A stretch of 64,000 nucleotides of DNA, taken from positions 62,001-126,000 of the forward strand of contig JAGBDR010000025.1 of the NCBI GenBank assembly GCA_017937385.1, given 5' to 3'. Positions 1-8,806 of this stretch are shown piece after piece. A program made the position numbers and the translations under genes. How positions within the stretch are numbered: the first letter of the stretch is position 1; every line of letters starts with the position of its first letter. The DNA comes from Parabacteroides sp. Its GTDB lineage: Bacteria; Bacteroidota; Bacteroidia; Bacteroidales; Tannerellaceae. Under the pieces are notes generated by a model. The model did no database searches and was not told where the DNA came from. It saw only the letters and a list, made by a program, of their open reading frames with translations.

Positions 1-6
1 GTAGGA

Positions 7-558
7 ATGCAACAGTATATAGAGGAAGAGATAATAAAGCAGTTACGTGATCCTGCGCATCAGCGTGATGCTTTTGCGCAAGTTGTTAATTTCTACGGTG
101 AGAAGTTGTATTGGCAGATACGAAAGATGGTGTTGGACCATGACGATGCCAACGACTTATTGCAAAATACATTCCTGAAAGCTTGGACGAATATCGACTA
201 TTTCCGGGGAGAAGCGAAGTTGTCGACCTGGTTGTATAAGATCGCGATAAACGAATGTATAACCTTTTTGAACCGCCAGCGTATGCAGAACAACGTTTCG
301 ATCGATGATACGGACGTGTTTATGCTGGAGCGCCTGAAAGGGGACGATTATTTCGATGGAGATGCCGCACAGATGAAGTTGCAGGAAGCGATTCTGACAT
401 TGCCGGAGAAACAGCGTGCCGTTTTTAATATGAAATATTTTGACGATATGAAATATGAAGATATGTCTGAGATTTTCGGGACTTCCGTAGGCGCTTTAAA
501 AGCGTCCTATCACCATGCGGTGAAAAAGGTGGAGGAGTTTTTAACAAAAGACATTTAA
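7..558 (+). CDS. ECF-type RNA polymerase sigma factor
   Basis: A 183-aa sigma-70 family factor of extracytoplasmic-function size. Region 2 lies at about residues 20-90 and contains DANDLLQNTFLKAW. Region 4 lies at about 125-180, starts at LPEKQRAVF and carries a helix-turn-helix that would read the -35 element. Regions 1 and 3 are absent, as in ECF factors. It should direct RNA polymerase to a small regulon. The ATG is 6 bases into the window, so its promoter is not visible. The next two genes follow closely on the same strand: a single-pass membrane protein that could be its anti-sigma factor and a CpxP-like periplasmic protein. This order suggests an envelope-stress module, but the signal is unknown. 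The family is certain and the regulon is not. Confidence 0.93.
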   Translation: MQQYIEEEIIKQLRDPAHQRDAFAQVVNFYGEKLYWQIRKMVLDHDDANDLLQNTFLKAWTNIDYFRGEAKLSTWLYKIAINECITFLNRQRMQNNVSIDDTDVFMLERLKGDDYFDGDAAQMKLQEAILTLPEKQRAVFNMKYFDDMKYEDMSEIFGTSVGALKASYHHAVKKVEEFLTKDI

Positions 559-604
559 ACCTTTTGTATTACGGTTTGTCAAAAGAACATAAAAGAGAGA
601 TGTT

Positions 605-994
605 ATGAAAACAGAACAAAACAGTCTGGACCGTCTTAAAGGGAAAAATCCTTTTATTGTGCCTGAAGGGTATATGGAGGGATTGACGGCAAACATTATG
701 AGTCAGCTTCCCGAAAGAGAACCTGAAGAGGAGGCAAAGCGAGTTTCCTTGATGGATCGTGTTCGCCCCTGGTTATATCTGGCAGCCGTTTTTGCCGGAT
801 TGGGGTTGTTCTTTAAAGTTTTGGTCGGGCCCGAAGGTAAAGTGGCAAGAACGGACTCGTTGCTTGTAAAAACAGAAGTGTCTCCGGCCTCAGTTCCCGC
901 TCTGCAAGCCACTGAGGATGAAGAATACTTGGAGTATCTGGAAGAACAGTATGCCGGTTATATACTGGCAGAAGAAATAGGTGAAGCAGAATAA
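605..994 (+). CDS. Single-pass membrane protein, possible anti-sigma partner
   Basis: A 129-aa protein with a soluble N-terminal part (about residues 1-55), one hydrophobic segment around WLYLAAVFAGLGLFFKVLV (about 57-75) and an acidic C-terminal tail rich in Glu. It starts 46 bases after the sigma factor stop, after a purine-rich AAAGAGAGA. The topology, small cytoplasmic domain then one helix then a periplasmic tail, and the place directly behind an ECF sigma gene fit an anti-sigma factor. I see no classical zinc-binding anti-sigma motif (HxxxCxxC), so the role is inferred from position only. Confidence 0.7.
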   Translation: MKTEQNSLDRLKGKNPFIVPEGYMEGLTANIMSQLPEREPEEEAKRVSLMDRVRPWLYLAAVFAGLGLFFKVLVGPEGKVARTDSLLVKTEVSPASVPALQATEDEEYLEYLEEQYAGYILAEEIGEAE

Positions 995-1041
995 ATTGAA
1001 AAAAATCAAGTTGGATGAAATATTTTTGAAAGAATACTTGT

Positions 1042-1512
1042 ATGAATAAAATATTTTTTATTACATTTGTGGCGTGTTCAGTTGTGCTCTCATTCAATGC
1101 TCAAGCTCAAAATGAGAAACAGCATCGCAATTTTGATAGAGAAGCGTTTCTCGCAAAGAAGAATGCTTTTATTACGGCAGAGATGGGGTTAACCCCTGAA
1201 GAAGCAGCTTCATTTATACCGCTTTGCAATGAATTGCAAGAGAAGATGTTTGAAGCCGGTCGTGAATGTCGTAAACTATCTAGAGATTTAAAGCATAATG
1301 AAAATACAACCGATGCTGATTACTTGAAAGTCATTGACGAGTGTGTGAATGTGAATGTGAAGCAGGCGCAATTGGAAAAAGAGTATTATGAAAAGTTTAA
1401 AAAGATATTGCCTCCGAAGAAACTTTACAAATACAAACGTGCGGAAGGAAAGTTTGCACGGGAGTTTATGAAAGGGGGAGGCGATAAAAAGGTAGAGAAT
1501 AAGAAGAAATAA
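1042..1512 (+). CDS. Periplasmic CpxP/Spy-like helical protein
   Basis: A 156-aa exported protein. Residues 1-22 form a signal peptide ending in NAQAQ. The mature part is charged and predicted helical, with the segment LTPEEAASFIPLCNELQEKM resembling the LTxxQ-type helical repeats of CpxP/Spy-like periplasmic chaperones and related Bacteroidota proteins downstream of ECF sigma genes. It is the third gene of the sigma operon, 47 bases after the second gene, and is followed by a terminator hairpin. Its likely role is envelope-stress sensing or chaperoning. This comes from resemblance and position, and no catalytic residue is expected. Confidence 0.7.
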   Translation: MNKIFFITFVACSVVLSFNAQAQNEKQHRNFDREAFLAKKNAFITAEMGLTPEEAASFIPLCNELQEKMFEAGRECRKLSRDLKHNENTTDADYLKVIDECVNVNVKQAQLEKEYYEKFKKILPPKKLYKYKRAEGKFAREFMKGGGDKKVENKKK

Positions 1513-1565
1513 AATATTATCATTATTTGTGTTTTTTGTTTAGATTTAGTTTTGGCGTTTAAGTT

Positions 1566-1605
1566 AAGGGAGGGGTGGCGACGTGATGTCGGTTCCCCTT
1601 TTGAT
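1566..1605 (+). terminator. Rho-independent terminator of the sigma operon
   Basis: A G-rich arm, a CGAC/GTCG inner stem and a CCCC arm run into TTTTG, about 55 bases after the last gene of the sigma operon. It lies between convergent genes and would also help stop mazG transcription. Confidence 0.65.
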
Positions 1606-1606
1606 T

Positions 1607-2392
1607 TTATAACCCTTTCGATTTAGCTTCGTTCCAAATCCGGTCCATTTCTTCCAAAGACAGCTCCTTTAATGATTTGCCCTCTTTGATGGTATGCTCT
1701 TCTAAATAGTTGAAACGGCGGATAAACTTTTGGTTTGTGCGTTCCAAGGCATTGTCCGGATTGATTTTATAGAGGCGGGCTGCGTTGATCAGGCTGAAGA
1801 ACAGGTCTCCGAATTCGGCTTCCATCTTGTCGGTATCCATCTTGTCGATTTCGGCCTTTAATTCGGTAAACTCTTCGTGCACCTTATCCCAGACCTGGTC
1901 GCGTTGTTCCCAGTCGAAACCGACGTTGCGGGCTTTGTCCTGGATGCGGTGCGCCTTGACTACGGAGGGCAGGGAAGCGGGGACACCTTCGAGAACGGTC
2001 TTGTTGCCGCCTTTTTCCTTTAGTTTGAGTTGTTCCCAGCTCTGTTCCACTTTGCCGGCTGTATCGGCTTGGGCATCTCCGAAGACATGCGGATGGCGGT
2101 AGATCAGTTTTTGGCAAAGGCTGTCGCATACATCTTTTATGTCGAATGCTGTTTTTTCTTCGCCGATCTTAGCATAGAATACGACATGCAGGAGCAGGTC
2201 GCCCAATTCTTTTTTGATGTTATTGTTGTCATCTTTCATGATGGCATCACACAACTCGTACGTTTCCTCGATCGTATTCGTACGAAGGCTTTCGTTTGTT
2301 TGTTTACGGTCCCACGGACATTTCACACGGAGCTCGTCCAGTATGTCGAGCAACTGTCCGAAGGCTTCCATCTTTTCTTGTTTGGTTGCCAT
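1607..2392 (-). CDS. mazG: Nucleoside triphosphate pyrophosphohydrolase MazG
   Basis: A 261-aa protein of the usual MazG length with two tandem MazG folds. The first holds the metal-binding pattern ExxE...ExxD in EETYELCDAIM and KKELGDLLLHVV (about residues 40-72). The second holds EEFTELKAEID and EAEFGDLFFSL (about 170-205). MazG hydrolyses (d)NTPs to the monophosphate and pyrophosphate, cleaning aberrant nucleotides and lowering (p)ppGpp in some bacteria. It is cytosolic. It lies downstream of dsbD on the same strand but a strong terminator separates the two, so it probably has its own promoter. Confidence 0.95.
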   Translation of the reverse strand: MATKQEKMEAFGQLLDILDELRVKCPWDRKQTNESLRTNTIEETYELCDAIMKDDNNNIKKELGDLLLHVVFYAKIGEEKTAFDIKDVCDSLCQKLIYRHPHVFGDAQADTAGKVEQSWEQLKLKEKGGNKTVLEGVPASLPSVVKAHRIQDKARNVGFDWEQRDQVWDKVHEEFTELKAEIDKMDTDKMEAEFGDLFFSLINAARLYKINPDNALERTNQKFIRRFNYLEEHTIKEGKSLKELSLEEMDRIWNEAKSKGL

Positions 2393-2426
2393 TTTTTTTG
2401 TTTGTTATAAAAATTGGAGAGAATGT

Positions 2427-2480
2427 AAAAAAGCTGGTACGCGGATCAGGCGGATATTCGCACCATCCGCGTACCAGCTT
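2427..2480 (-). terminator. Strong terminator between dsbD and mazG
   Basis: A perfect 16-bp stem (2431-2446 with 2465-2480) and an 18-base loop. On the minus strand the stem is followed by a run of six U, which fits termination of the dsbD transcript. The plus side also has five T after the stem, so it could work both ways. Confidence 0.9.
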
Positions 2481-2506
2481 TTTGGGGGATACATGTTTAT
2501 AAGATA

Positions 2507-4600
2507 TTATTTATTCTTTTCTTGTTCTTTAAATACCTTCAACCCATTTTCCAGGAACTGGATATAGTCGGAAACACTTTCATTGAAAGCGTATGACGGA
2601 CCGAGCAGTTCGCCATCGGCATTCAGCAGGATGTAGAACGGCTGGGCGTTCGCTCCGAACTTGCTGCGCTGCAAATAGCTCCATTTGTCACCGATTGTTT
2701 TCAGTTTGCGGGTTTTGCCATGCTCTTCGATCGTGATAGGCTGCGGCAGTTTGGTCTTGTCGTCGACCATCAGGGTGATCAAGACATAATCATTTTCCAA
2801 TATCTGTTTTACTTTTGTGTCGGTCCAAACGGATGCTTCCATCTTCCGGCAGTTCACGCAGCCAAAGCCGGAGAAGTCGATCATGACCGGTTTGTTTACT
2901 TTCTTGGCGTATGCCATACCGGTTTCGTAGTCGTCGAAAGCAGCATGCACTTCACTATTGTACAGATTGAAATCTTGCGTATACAACGGCGGAGCGAAAG
3001 CGCTGATCGCTTTCAAAGGCGCTCCCCAAAGCCCCGGAATCATATAAATAGCAAAAGAGAAGGAAATGATTGCCATGAACAGGCGAGGTACGGATACATA
3101 CGCCAGGTCGCTGTCGTGGCTGAACTTGATCTTTCCTAACAAGTAACAGCCCAACAAGGCAAAAATCACGATCCAAAGTACGATAAACACTTCGCGGTCC
3201 AGCAAGCGCCATCCATAAGCCAAGTCGGCAACCGAGAGAAACTTCAGTGCCAGTGCTAATTCAAGAAAACCTAACACAACTTTGACAGAGTTGAGCCATC
3301 CGCCGGATTTCGGCATACTTTGCAGCATATTCGGGAAGATCGCGAAAAGGCTGAACGGAATAGACAGGGCCAACGCAAAACCGAACATACCGATAGCCGG
3401 TCCTACCGCCGTTCCCATTGAAGCCGCCTGTACTAACAGCGTCCCGATGATCGGGCCCGTGCAAGAGAAAGAAACCAGTACCAGCGTAAACGACATGAAG
3501 AAAATACTGATAATGCCCGTCGTCGAATCCGCTTTCGTGTCCAACTTGTTTGTCCAAGACGAAGGCAATACCATTTCGAACGCCCCGAAGAAAGAGATAG
3601 CGAAGACTACCAACAACAGGAAGAACAGGATGTTGAAGAGTGCATTCGTCGACAAGTCATTCAATGCGCTTGCCCCGAATATACCCGTAATCAGCAATCC
3701 CATCACCAAGTAAATCACAATGATCGAAAGTCCATACGTCACCGCGTCGCGGATCGCTTTCTTGCGGTCTTTTGTCCGTTTGAGGAAGAAACTGACCGTC
3801 ATCGGGATCATCGGCCATACGCAGGGAGTCAGCAGGGCGATTAATCCGCCCAAGAAACCGGCGAGGAAGATGAACAGCCAAGAGGTGTCGGTCGCAGAAA
3901 CCGTTGTGTCGCCGAAGGTCTTCAACTGGTCGATGACAGGAGTCCAGAGAGCCGCGTTGTCGGTCAGTTCGTTGGAGATACGGACCGGTTTATCCTCCGC
4001 TTTGTTCTCGGTAGCGGTGGTAGGTGTCTTCGGTTCAACTACCTCTTCTGCCACTTTTTCGGTATCCGGCTGTACGGCCGTCACATCGTTTGGCTCGGCT
4101 TCCGGCTTTTCAGCTATCGCCTCGGTGGTAGCGGCTGTCATTTTGATCTGTTTTTTGTCGAACGTGAAGCTGACGCGGTCGGGCGGCAGGCAAGTTTCGT
4201 CGTTGCAAGCCATGAATTCTACTTCACCCTCGGCTTTGAACTTGGCCGGATCAGTCACTTTGAACTTTTGGGTGAATGAAACAGTGCCCGGATACCAACG
4301 CAGGTTCATAGCGAACAGTTCGTCGTACACGGTGGTCGGTTTGACCGATGGGGTCGGTTTACCGATCAGTTCGGCTCCTTTCAGGGTTTCGAACGTGAAC
4401 GAAGTGGAAACAGGGCCCCCTTCTGGCAGGTCCTGGTCGTACAGGTGCCAGCCTTTATCGGCTGTGGCGGTAAATACGATCTCTTTCTCTGCGGAGCCGG
4501 AGTCGTTCAGTTGTATTTCCCATTTCACAGGCTGGAGAATCTGTGCCTGTACGGTCAGTGCAATGAGCACCAACATCAAGGTACTAAAGAGTTTCTTCAT
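2507..4600 (-). CDS. dsbD: Thiol:disulfide interchange protein DsbD
   Basis: A 697-aa inner-membrane protein with the three DsbD parts in order: a signal peptide and periplasmic alpha-like domain with CNDETCLPP; a Pro/Glu/Thr-rich linker; eight or so membrane helices with the CcdA-type cysteines in LTPCVWPMIP and SFSCTGPIIG; and a C-terminal thioredoxin fold with the CVNC redox site at residues 581-584. It carries electrons from cytosolic thioredoxin across the membrane to periplasmic thiol proteins, for example in disulfide isomerisation and cytochrome c maturation. It starts 10 bases after the stop of the pseudouridine synthase gene upstream, so the two form an operon. A terminator follows. 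Confidence 0.95.
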   Translation of the reverse strand: MKKLFSTLMLVLIALTVQAQILQPVKWEIQLNDSGSAEKEIVFTATADKGWHLYDQDLPEGGPVSTSFTFETLKGAELIGKPTPSVKPTTVYDELFAMNLRWYPGTVSFTQKFKVTDPAKFKAEGEVEFMACNDETCLPPDRVSFTFDKKQIKMTAATTEAIAEKPEAEPNDVTAVQPDTEKVAEEVVEPKTPTTATENKAEDKPVRISNELTDNAALWTPVIDQLKTFGDTTVSATDTSWLFIFLAGFLGGLIALLTPCVWPMIPMTVSFFLKRTKDRKKAIRDAVTYGLSIIVIYLVMGLLITGIFGASALNDLSTNALFNILFFLLLVVFAISFFGAFEMVLPSSWTNKLDTKADSTTGIISIFFMSFTLVLVSFSCTGPIIGTLLVQAASMGTAVGPAIGMFGFALALSIPFSLFAIFPNMLQSMPKSGGWLNSVKVVLGFLELALALKFLSVADLAYGWRLLDREVFIVLWIVIFALLGCYLLGKIKFSHDSDLAYVSVPRLFMAIISFSFAIYMIPGLWGAPLKAISAFAPPLYTQDFNLYNSEVHAAFDDYETGMAYAKKVNKPVMIDFSGFGCVNCRKMEASVWTDTKVKQILENDYVLITLMVDDKTKLPQPITIEEHGKTRKLKTIGDKWSYLQRSKFGANAQPFYILLNADGELLGPSYAFNESVSDYIQFLENGLKVFKEQEKNK

Positions 4601-4610
4601 ATGACTTCTA

Positions 4611-5540
4611 TTATTTTGTATATTTAGCTAAAGAGGTGAATTTGTCAGGAATACGGGTTTCGAAATGCATCTCTTCGCCCGTTACCGGATGAATGAAGTC
4701 GAGCCGTCGGGCGTGGAGCATCAGCCGTCCGGTGGGATCTGTCTCCGCACCGTACTTGTAGTCGCCGGCAATGGAATGGCCGATCGATTGCATCTGTGCA
4801 CGTATCTGATTCTTGCGTCCTGTTTCCAGATCGAGTTCCAACAGCGAATAGGCCCCGTTGCTGTGCAGCAGGCGGTAACGGGTGATTGCCTCTTTTCCGT
4901 CTCCTGCGGTTGTCACGTAGACCTGCATCTTGGCATTTTCAGTCAGGTTGGAGATAATCAGGTCGGAGTCTTTTTCCAGGCGTCCTTCCACTACGGCCAC
5001 GTATGTGCGTGCTGTGATGGCGGAATTCCAGTTCGATTGCAAGGCTTTTTGCACTTGCAGGTTCTTGGCGAACATCATCAGCCCCGATGTGTCGCGGTCC
5101 AGACGATGGAGCACGAATATCTTGTTGCGTGGGTCTGCCTTCTTGACGTATTCGCTGAGCAGATGGAAAGCGGTCCGTTCCTTTACACGCGCACTGGAGA
5201 CCGAAAGCAATCCTTCCTTCTTGTTCACGACTATCAGGTTGTCATCTTCCCAGACAATCGTGAGCAACGGGTTGTTGAACTCGACTTTTCCCCGTTCGTA
5301 GCTGACCAACACCTCGTCGCCCGGCACAAGCGGTGTGTTGAACTGGGAGGTGACCGTACCGTTGACTGAAATTTGTCCGTGGGCGAGTAGTGCCTTGACA
5401 GAACTTTTACTCTGTTCGTTTAAAAGACTGAACAGGAAAGGAAGAAGCGTATTTTCTTCTTTCACTGTGATTTTACGTCCTCGAGGGGCTCTGGATTTGT
5501 CTGTGCCTCTGTATTCTGAGCGTCTTACCATATTTATCAT
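4611..5540 (-). CDS. RluA/RluD-family pseudouridine synthase with S4 domain
   Basis: A 309-aa protein. An S4 RNA-binding domain lies at about residues 28-85 and the RluA catalytic domain at about 90-300, with the signature HRLDRDTSGLMMFAKN holding the catalytic Asp of the HRLDxxTSG motif. It isomerises uridine to pseudouridine in RNA. The 23S rRNA is the most likely target, as for RluD, but the exact position cannot be read from sequence. A TATCTTTG box (5561-5554) lies only 13 bases before the ATG, so the leader is very short. A second Met at codon 4 is also possible as the start. It is the first gene of an operon with dsbD. Confidence 0.92.
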   Translation of the reverse strand: MINMVRRSEYRGTDKSRAPRGRKITVKEENTLLPFLFSLLNEQSKSSVKALLAHGQISVNGTVTSQFNTPLVPGDEVLVSYERGKVEFNNPLLTIVWEDDNLIVVNKKEGLLSVSSARVKERTAFHLLSEYVKKADPRNKIFVLHRLDRDTSGLMMFAKNLQVQKALQSNWNSAITARTYVAVVEGRLEKDSDLIISNLTENAKMQVYVTTAGDGKEAITRYRLLHSNGAYSLLELDLETGRKNQIRAQMQSIGHSIAGDYKYGAETDPTGRLMLHARRLDFIHPVTGEEMHFETRIPDKFTSLAKYTK

Positions 5541-5553
5541 TCTATATAATTTG

Positions 5554-5561
5554 CAAAGATA
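5554..5561 (-). promoter_or_regulatory. Bacteroides-type -7 box before the pseudouridine synthase
   Basis: TATCTTTG on the minus strand fits TAnnTTTG. A CTTG lies 20 bases upstream as a possible -33 element. The start codon follows after 13 bases, leaving a leader of fewer than about 10 nt. Confidence 0.55.
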
Positions 5562-5610
5562 CCGGCTTTTATGTAATGCTGCAAGGAGATGCAGGCAAAT
5601 AAAAGCCAGT

Positions 5611-8283
5611 TCAGTTTCTGATCAGCCGGCTGATCTCTCCGACCCAAAGCACCAGCGAAGTCGAGCCGATGATGGTTCCCCAGTCTTTCCAGGATAACGG
5701 TACGACATTGAACATCTCGCCGCCGAATGTGACGATCAGGTATTGTCCGACGATGACGAGCAACGTGACCATCAGGAAACTTTTGCTTTCTTTCAGGTTG
5801 GCGAATGCCGAACGCTTTTCCATAAATGCTTTTGCATTGAACATATTCCAGAACTGGAGCATCACGAAGAAGCTGAAGAACCAGGACAGGTCGTGCGGCG
5901 TCAGTCCGTCCTGTGCATGGAAGTGGAGCAATACCCCCATCAAAATGATGACGAATGCGAGCCCGACACCGAAAATGCGGTAAGCCATCGGACGGGTGAT
6001 GATAAAGTCACCGTCCTTGCCGCTCCGGCGAGGTTTGTCTTTCATCACCCGTTCGTTTGGGGGCAACGAAGCTAATGCGCCGGCGGCAAATGTATCCATG
6101 ATCAGGTTCACCCAAAGCATCTGAGTGATCGTGAGCGGAGATTCGGTCCCTAACAGAGAACCCAGCAAGACGATCAGACATGCGGCAACGTTGATTGTCA
6201 ACTGGAATAACAGGAATTTCTGGATGTTCCGATACAAGGAACGTCCCCACATCACTGCACGGGAAATGCTGCTGAACGAGTTGTCTATGATCGTGATGTC
6301 GCTTGCTTCTTTAGCCACGGAAGTACCGTCTCCCATTGACAAGCCGACTTGTGCCGCTTTCAAGGCAGGGGCATCGTTGGTCCCATCGCCGGTAACGGCA
6401 ACAACGGCTCCTTTTTGCTGCAACAGTTTTACTAAACGCTGTTTGTCGGTTGGACGGGCGCGGCACATGATCTTCAGATCCAGCACACGTTCCAACGCTT
6501 CTTCGTCTGTCAAAGCCTCAAAACCCGGTCCGGTGATGAGGTTACGTTCGGTGTCGTCCGCTTTCCAAATCCCGATCTGCCGGCCGATTTCTTTCGCTGT
6601 TCCCGGCGTGTCGCCGGTTACGATTTTGATGTCGATGCCGGCATCTAAGCAATTCTGGACAGCTGCCGGGACATCGGCACGTACCGGGTCGGAGATGGCG
6701 ACGATACCTAAATAGGTGAGATCCGTATTCTGTAATCGTCCATTGGCAAAAAAGGCAACCTCTTCTCCCTCTTCGATGATCTGATAGGCGAATCCCAGCG
6801 TGCGCATGGCCTGGTTCTGATAGTCCAGCAACTGTTTTTCGATGTCGGCTTTGCAGTCCTCTACCGGTTTGTAGCTTCCGTCGGTTGCCACCCGCTTGCT
6901 ATTTGCCAGTACGATTTCCGGAGCTCCTTTGACATAGAGTACCCGTTTGCCCAATAAAGGCGATTGAACGACAGTTGCCATATATTTCCGTTCAGTGGAA
7001 AATGTCAGTTGGTCCAGTACTCCGGCATTTTCCCGTATTTCCAGGTAATTCTGGTGTTGGCTGTTCAACCATAACAGCAAAGCGGCTTCCGTCGGGTTAC
7101 CCAAGGTCTGGATCTTCTCTTCGGAAAAATCGAGGAAAGCCGTTGAATTGACTGATATGCCCTCTTTGATCAAGTTGCTCAGTTCGTCATTTCCCAATTG
7201 CTGCTCCTTCAGGTTGTAAAAGTTCGTTTGGTACACCTGCATCCGGTTCTGTGTCAAGGTCCCGGTCTTGTCGGTGCAGATAACGGTTGTGGCGCCCATT
7301 GTTTCGCAGGCGTGCATCTTGCGGACGAGGTTGTTCGTTTTCAACATCCGGTTCATGCTGAGTGCTAAGCTCAGGGTAACGCTCATCGGCAAGCCTTCCG
7401 GAACGGAGACGACGATCAGTGTGACTGCTATCATGAATATGTTCAGTATATGGGCGATCAGGTCCATGACCGGCATTCCGGATGCCGACAATAGGGTTTT
7501 TGTCAAGAGCGCGATGAAAGTGATGGCGGCAATCGCATAGCCGGCTTTGCTGATCACTTTCGCCAGTCCTGCCAGCTGTATCTGTAACGGTGTGTCGATA
7601 TTGTTTTCTATCTGCGAACCTTCATACACCTTGCCATATCCGGTTTCATCGCCGACTTTTTCAACGGCCATGACACCATGTCCGTCGACAACCGTCGTTC
7701 CGCGCATGACGACGTTGGATGGGTAGGTCGCTTCTTTATCGAAATCCGCCTCGTTTGTCGTTTTGCTGATGATCGGTTCGCCGGTCAGTGTCGATTCGTT
7801 GATTTGCAGGGAGATCGCCTCCAATAGCCATCCGTCGGCCGGAACCTCTTCTCCTGTTTCCAGCACGACGATATCACCGACCACCACCTCTTTTCGCGGG
7901 ATCTGGCAGATGTTCCCTTCCCGGATCACTTTGACGGAAATATCGTCGTTTACCGTGTTGAGTACGTCAAATGCCCGGTTGGCCTTGACTTCGAAAAAGA
8001 AACCGACACAAGAAGCCAGCATGATGGCAAAAAAGATACCGACCGGTTCGAGGAAAGCCGTGAGGCCTTTGGCTTCCGGCCCCCAACAGTGTACGCCGGC
8101 GATAATCATGGACAAGAACCACGCCACTAAAAGAATCTTGATAATCGGGTCATTGAATTTCTCGATAAATTGGCTCCATAGAGAGGCTTTCTCCGGTGGA
8201 GTAAGGGTGTTTTCGCCATGCAGGCGTCTGCTTTCTTCTACTTCTTGTTTGGTTAATCCTTGATATTGATGTTTTTTCTCCAT
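5611..8283 (-). CDS. Calcium-translocating P-type ATPase (PMCA-like)
   Basis: An 890-aa P2-type cation ATPase of normal length. Visible parts are the N-terminal cation ATPase domain with LTKQEVEESRRLHG, the actuator loop LTGEP, the PEGLP membrane motif, the phosphorylation site CTDKTGTLTQNRM, the hinge MVTGD-equivalent IVTGDTPGTAKEIG, and GDGTNDAPALK. The C-terminal membrane bundle contains a QMLWVNLIMDT segment typical of P2 pumps. It should export Ca2+ at the cost of ATP across the inner membrane. It is a single gene. A TAACTTTG -7 box (8334-8327) lies about 44 bases upstream of the ATG. It is the last chromosomal gene before the integrated element. Confidence 0.93.
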   Translation of the reverse strand: MEKKHQYQGLTKQEVEESRRLHGENTLTPPEKASLWSQFIEKFNDPIIKILLVAWFLSMIIAGVHCWGPEAKGLTAFLEPVGIFFAIMLASCVGFFFEVKANRAFDVLNTVNDDISVKVIREGNICQIPRKEVVVGDIVVLETGEEVPADGWLLEAISLQINESTLTGEPIISKTTNEADFDKEATYPSNVVMRGTTVVDGHGVMAVEKVGDETGYGKVYEGSQIENNIDTPLQIQLAGLAKVISKAGYAIAAITFIALLTKTLLSASGMPVMDLIAHILNIFMIAVTLIVVSVPEGLPMSVTLSLALSMNRMLKTNNLVRKMHACETMGATTVICTDKTGTLTQNRMQVYQTNFYNLKEQQLGNDELSNLIKEGISVNSTAFLDFSEEKIQTLGNPTEAALLLWLNSQHQNYLEIRENAGVLDQLTFSTERKYMATVVQSPLLGKRVLYVKGAPEIVLANSKRVATDGSYKPVEDCKADIEKQLLDYQNQAMRTLGFAYQIIEEGEEVAFFANGRLQNTDLTYLGIVAISDPVRADVPAAVQNCLDAGIDIKIVTGDTPGTAKEIGRQIGIWKADDTERNLITGPGFEALTDEEALERVLDLKIMCRARPTDKQRLVKLLQQKGAVVAVTGDGTNDAPALKAAQVGLSMGDGTSVAKEASDITIIDNSFSSISRAVMWGRSLYRNIQKFLLFQLTINVAACLIVLLGSLLGTESPLTITQMLWVNLIMDTFAAGALASLPPNERVMKDKPRRSGKDGDFIITRPMAYRIFGVGLAFVIILMGVLLHFHAQDGLTPHDLSWFFSFFVMLQFWNMFNAKAFMEKRSAFANLKESKSFLMVTLLVIVGQYLIVTFGGEMFNVVPLSWKDWGTIIGSTSLVLWVGEISRLIRN

Positions 8284-8326
8284 AAATTTATTAATCTGTT
8301 TCCGAAAATTGTGGGAACAAATTACG

Positions 8327-8334
8327 CAAAGTTA
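8327..8334 (-). promoter_or_regulatory. -7 box upstream of the calcium ATPase gene
   Basis: TAACTTTG on the minus strand, 43 bases before the start codon. No convincing TTTG is seen at the usual distance upstream, so the call rests on the -7 box and position. Confidence 0.45.
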
Positions 8335-8423
8335 TGGGATATACACAAATGTTGCGTGTTAATTTTAAAATGTCAAAAATGAAAAGTTTAAACAAACCAC
8401 GAGACCCACAGAACCCCCCCCCC

Positions 8424-8458
8424 ATAAAAAAAGCAATTACCTAAAAAGATAATTGCTT
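8424..8458 (-). terminator. Terminator of the left tRNA-Thr copy
   Basis: A 9-bp stem AAGCAATTA/TAATTGCTT with a U-run on the minus strand, just after the tRNA 3' end. The same structure is in the right copy. Confidence 0.85.
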
Positions 8459-8468
8459 GATTTTGTGA

Positions 8469-8540
<72 letters not shown>

Positions 8541-8616
8541 AACACTCAATATAACATGTTGAATTATTGATATTTACAATTCAATTCTGTTATCTTTCTG
8601 ATTTTATGTAATTTCT

Positions 8617-8637
8617 GGTTTACATCTGAGTTTACAT
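8617..8637 (+). promoter_or_regulatory. Putative integrase arm-type site, left end
   Basis: A 21-bp motif containing GTTTACAT twice as a direct repeat, 11 bases apart. It matches 23790-23810 at 20 of 21 positions. Matching short direct repeats near both ends of a tyrosine-integrase element are typical of arm-binding sites. Binding by this integrase is inferred. Confidence 0.6.
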
Positions 8638-8691
8638 AAGCATTTTGTTAATACTATTGTTAATTATCTCATTTTCAATTTCATTATACAC

Positions 8692-8740
8692 AAGATCACC
8701 CAAGTAAGCAAGAATACTCTTTGCTCGCTTGGGTGATCTT
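8692..8740. terminator. Large hairpin after the leftmost lipoprotein gene
   Basis: 18-base arms (8692-8709 and 8723-8740) with two mismatches and a 13-base loop. It lies 67 bases after the end of the lipoprotein gene and probably stops its transcript before the tRNA. The U-run is weak on the minus side. Confidence 0.6.
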
Positions 8741-8806
8741 CTTTATATCCTTCTACTGGAAGGGAGCCTTAAATAAGAAATGTAAAGTATTGTTATAGAA
8801 ATATTT

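Larger units (their letters stand above)
8545..8806. other. Left end of the element, non-coding
   Basis: 262 bases without a gene. It holds a 21-bp motif (8617-8637) shared with the right end and a large hairpin (8692-8740). It is otherwise AT-rich with no recognised feature. Confidence 0.7.

Noticed and set aside
5611..8283. Long plus-strand frames inside the ATPase and other large genes
   Set aside because: They are antisense shadows of well-supported genes in GC-biased codons.
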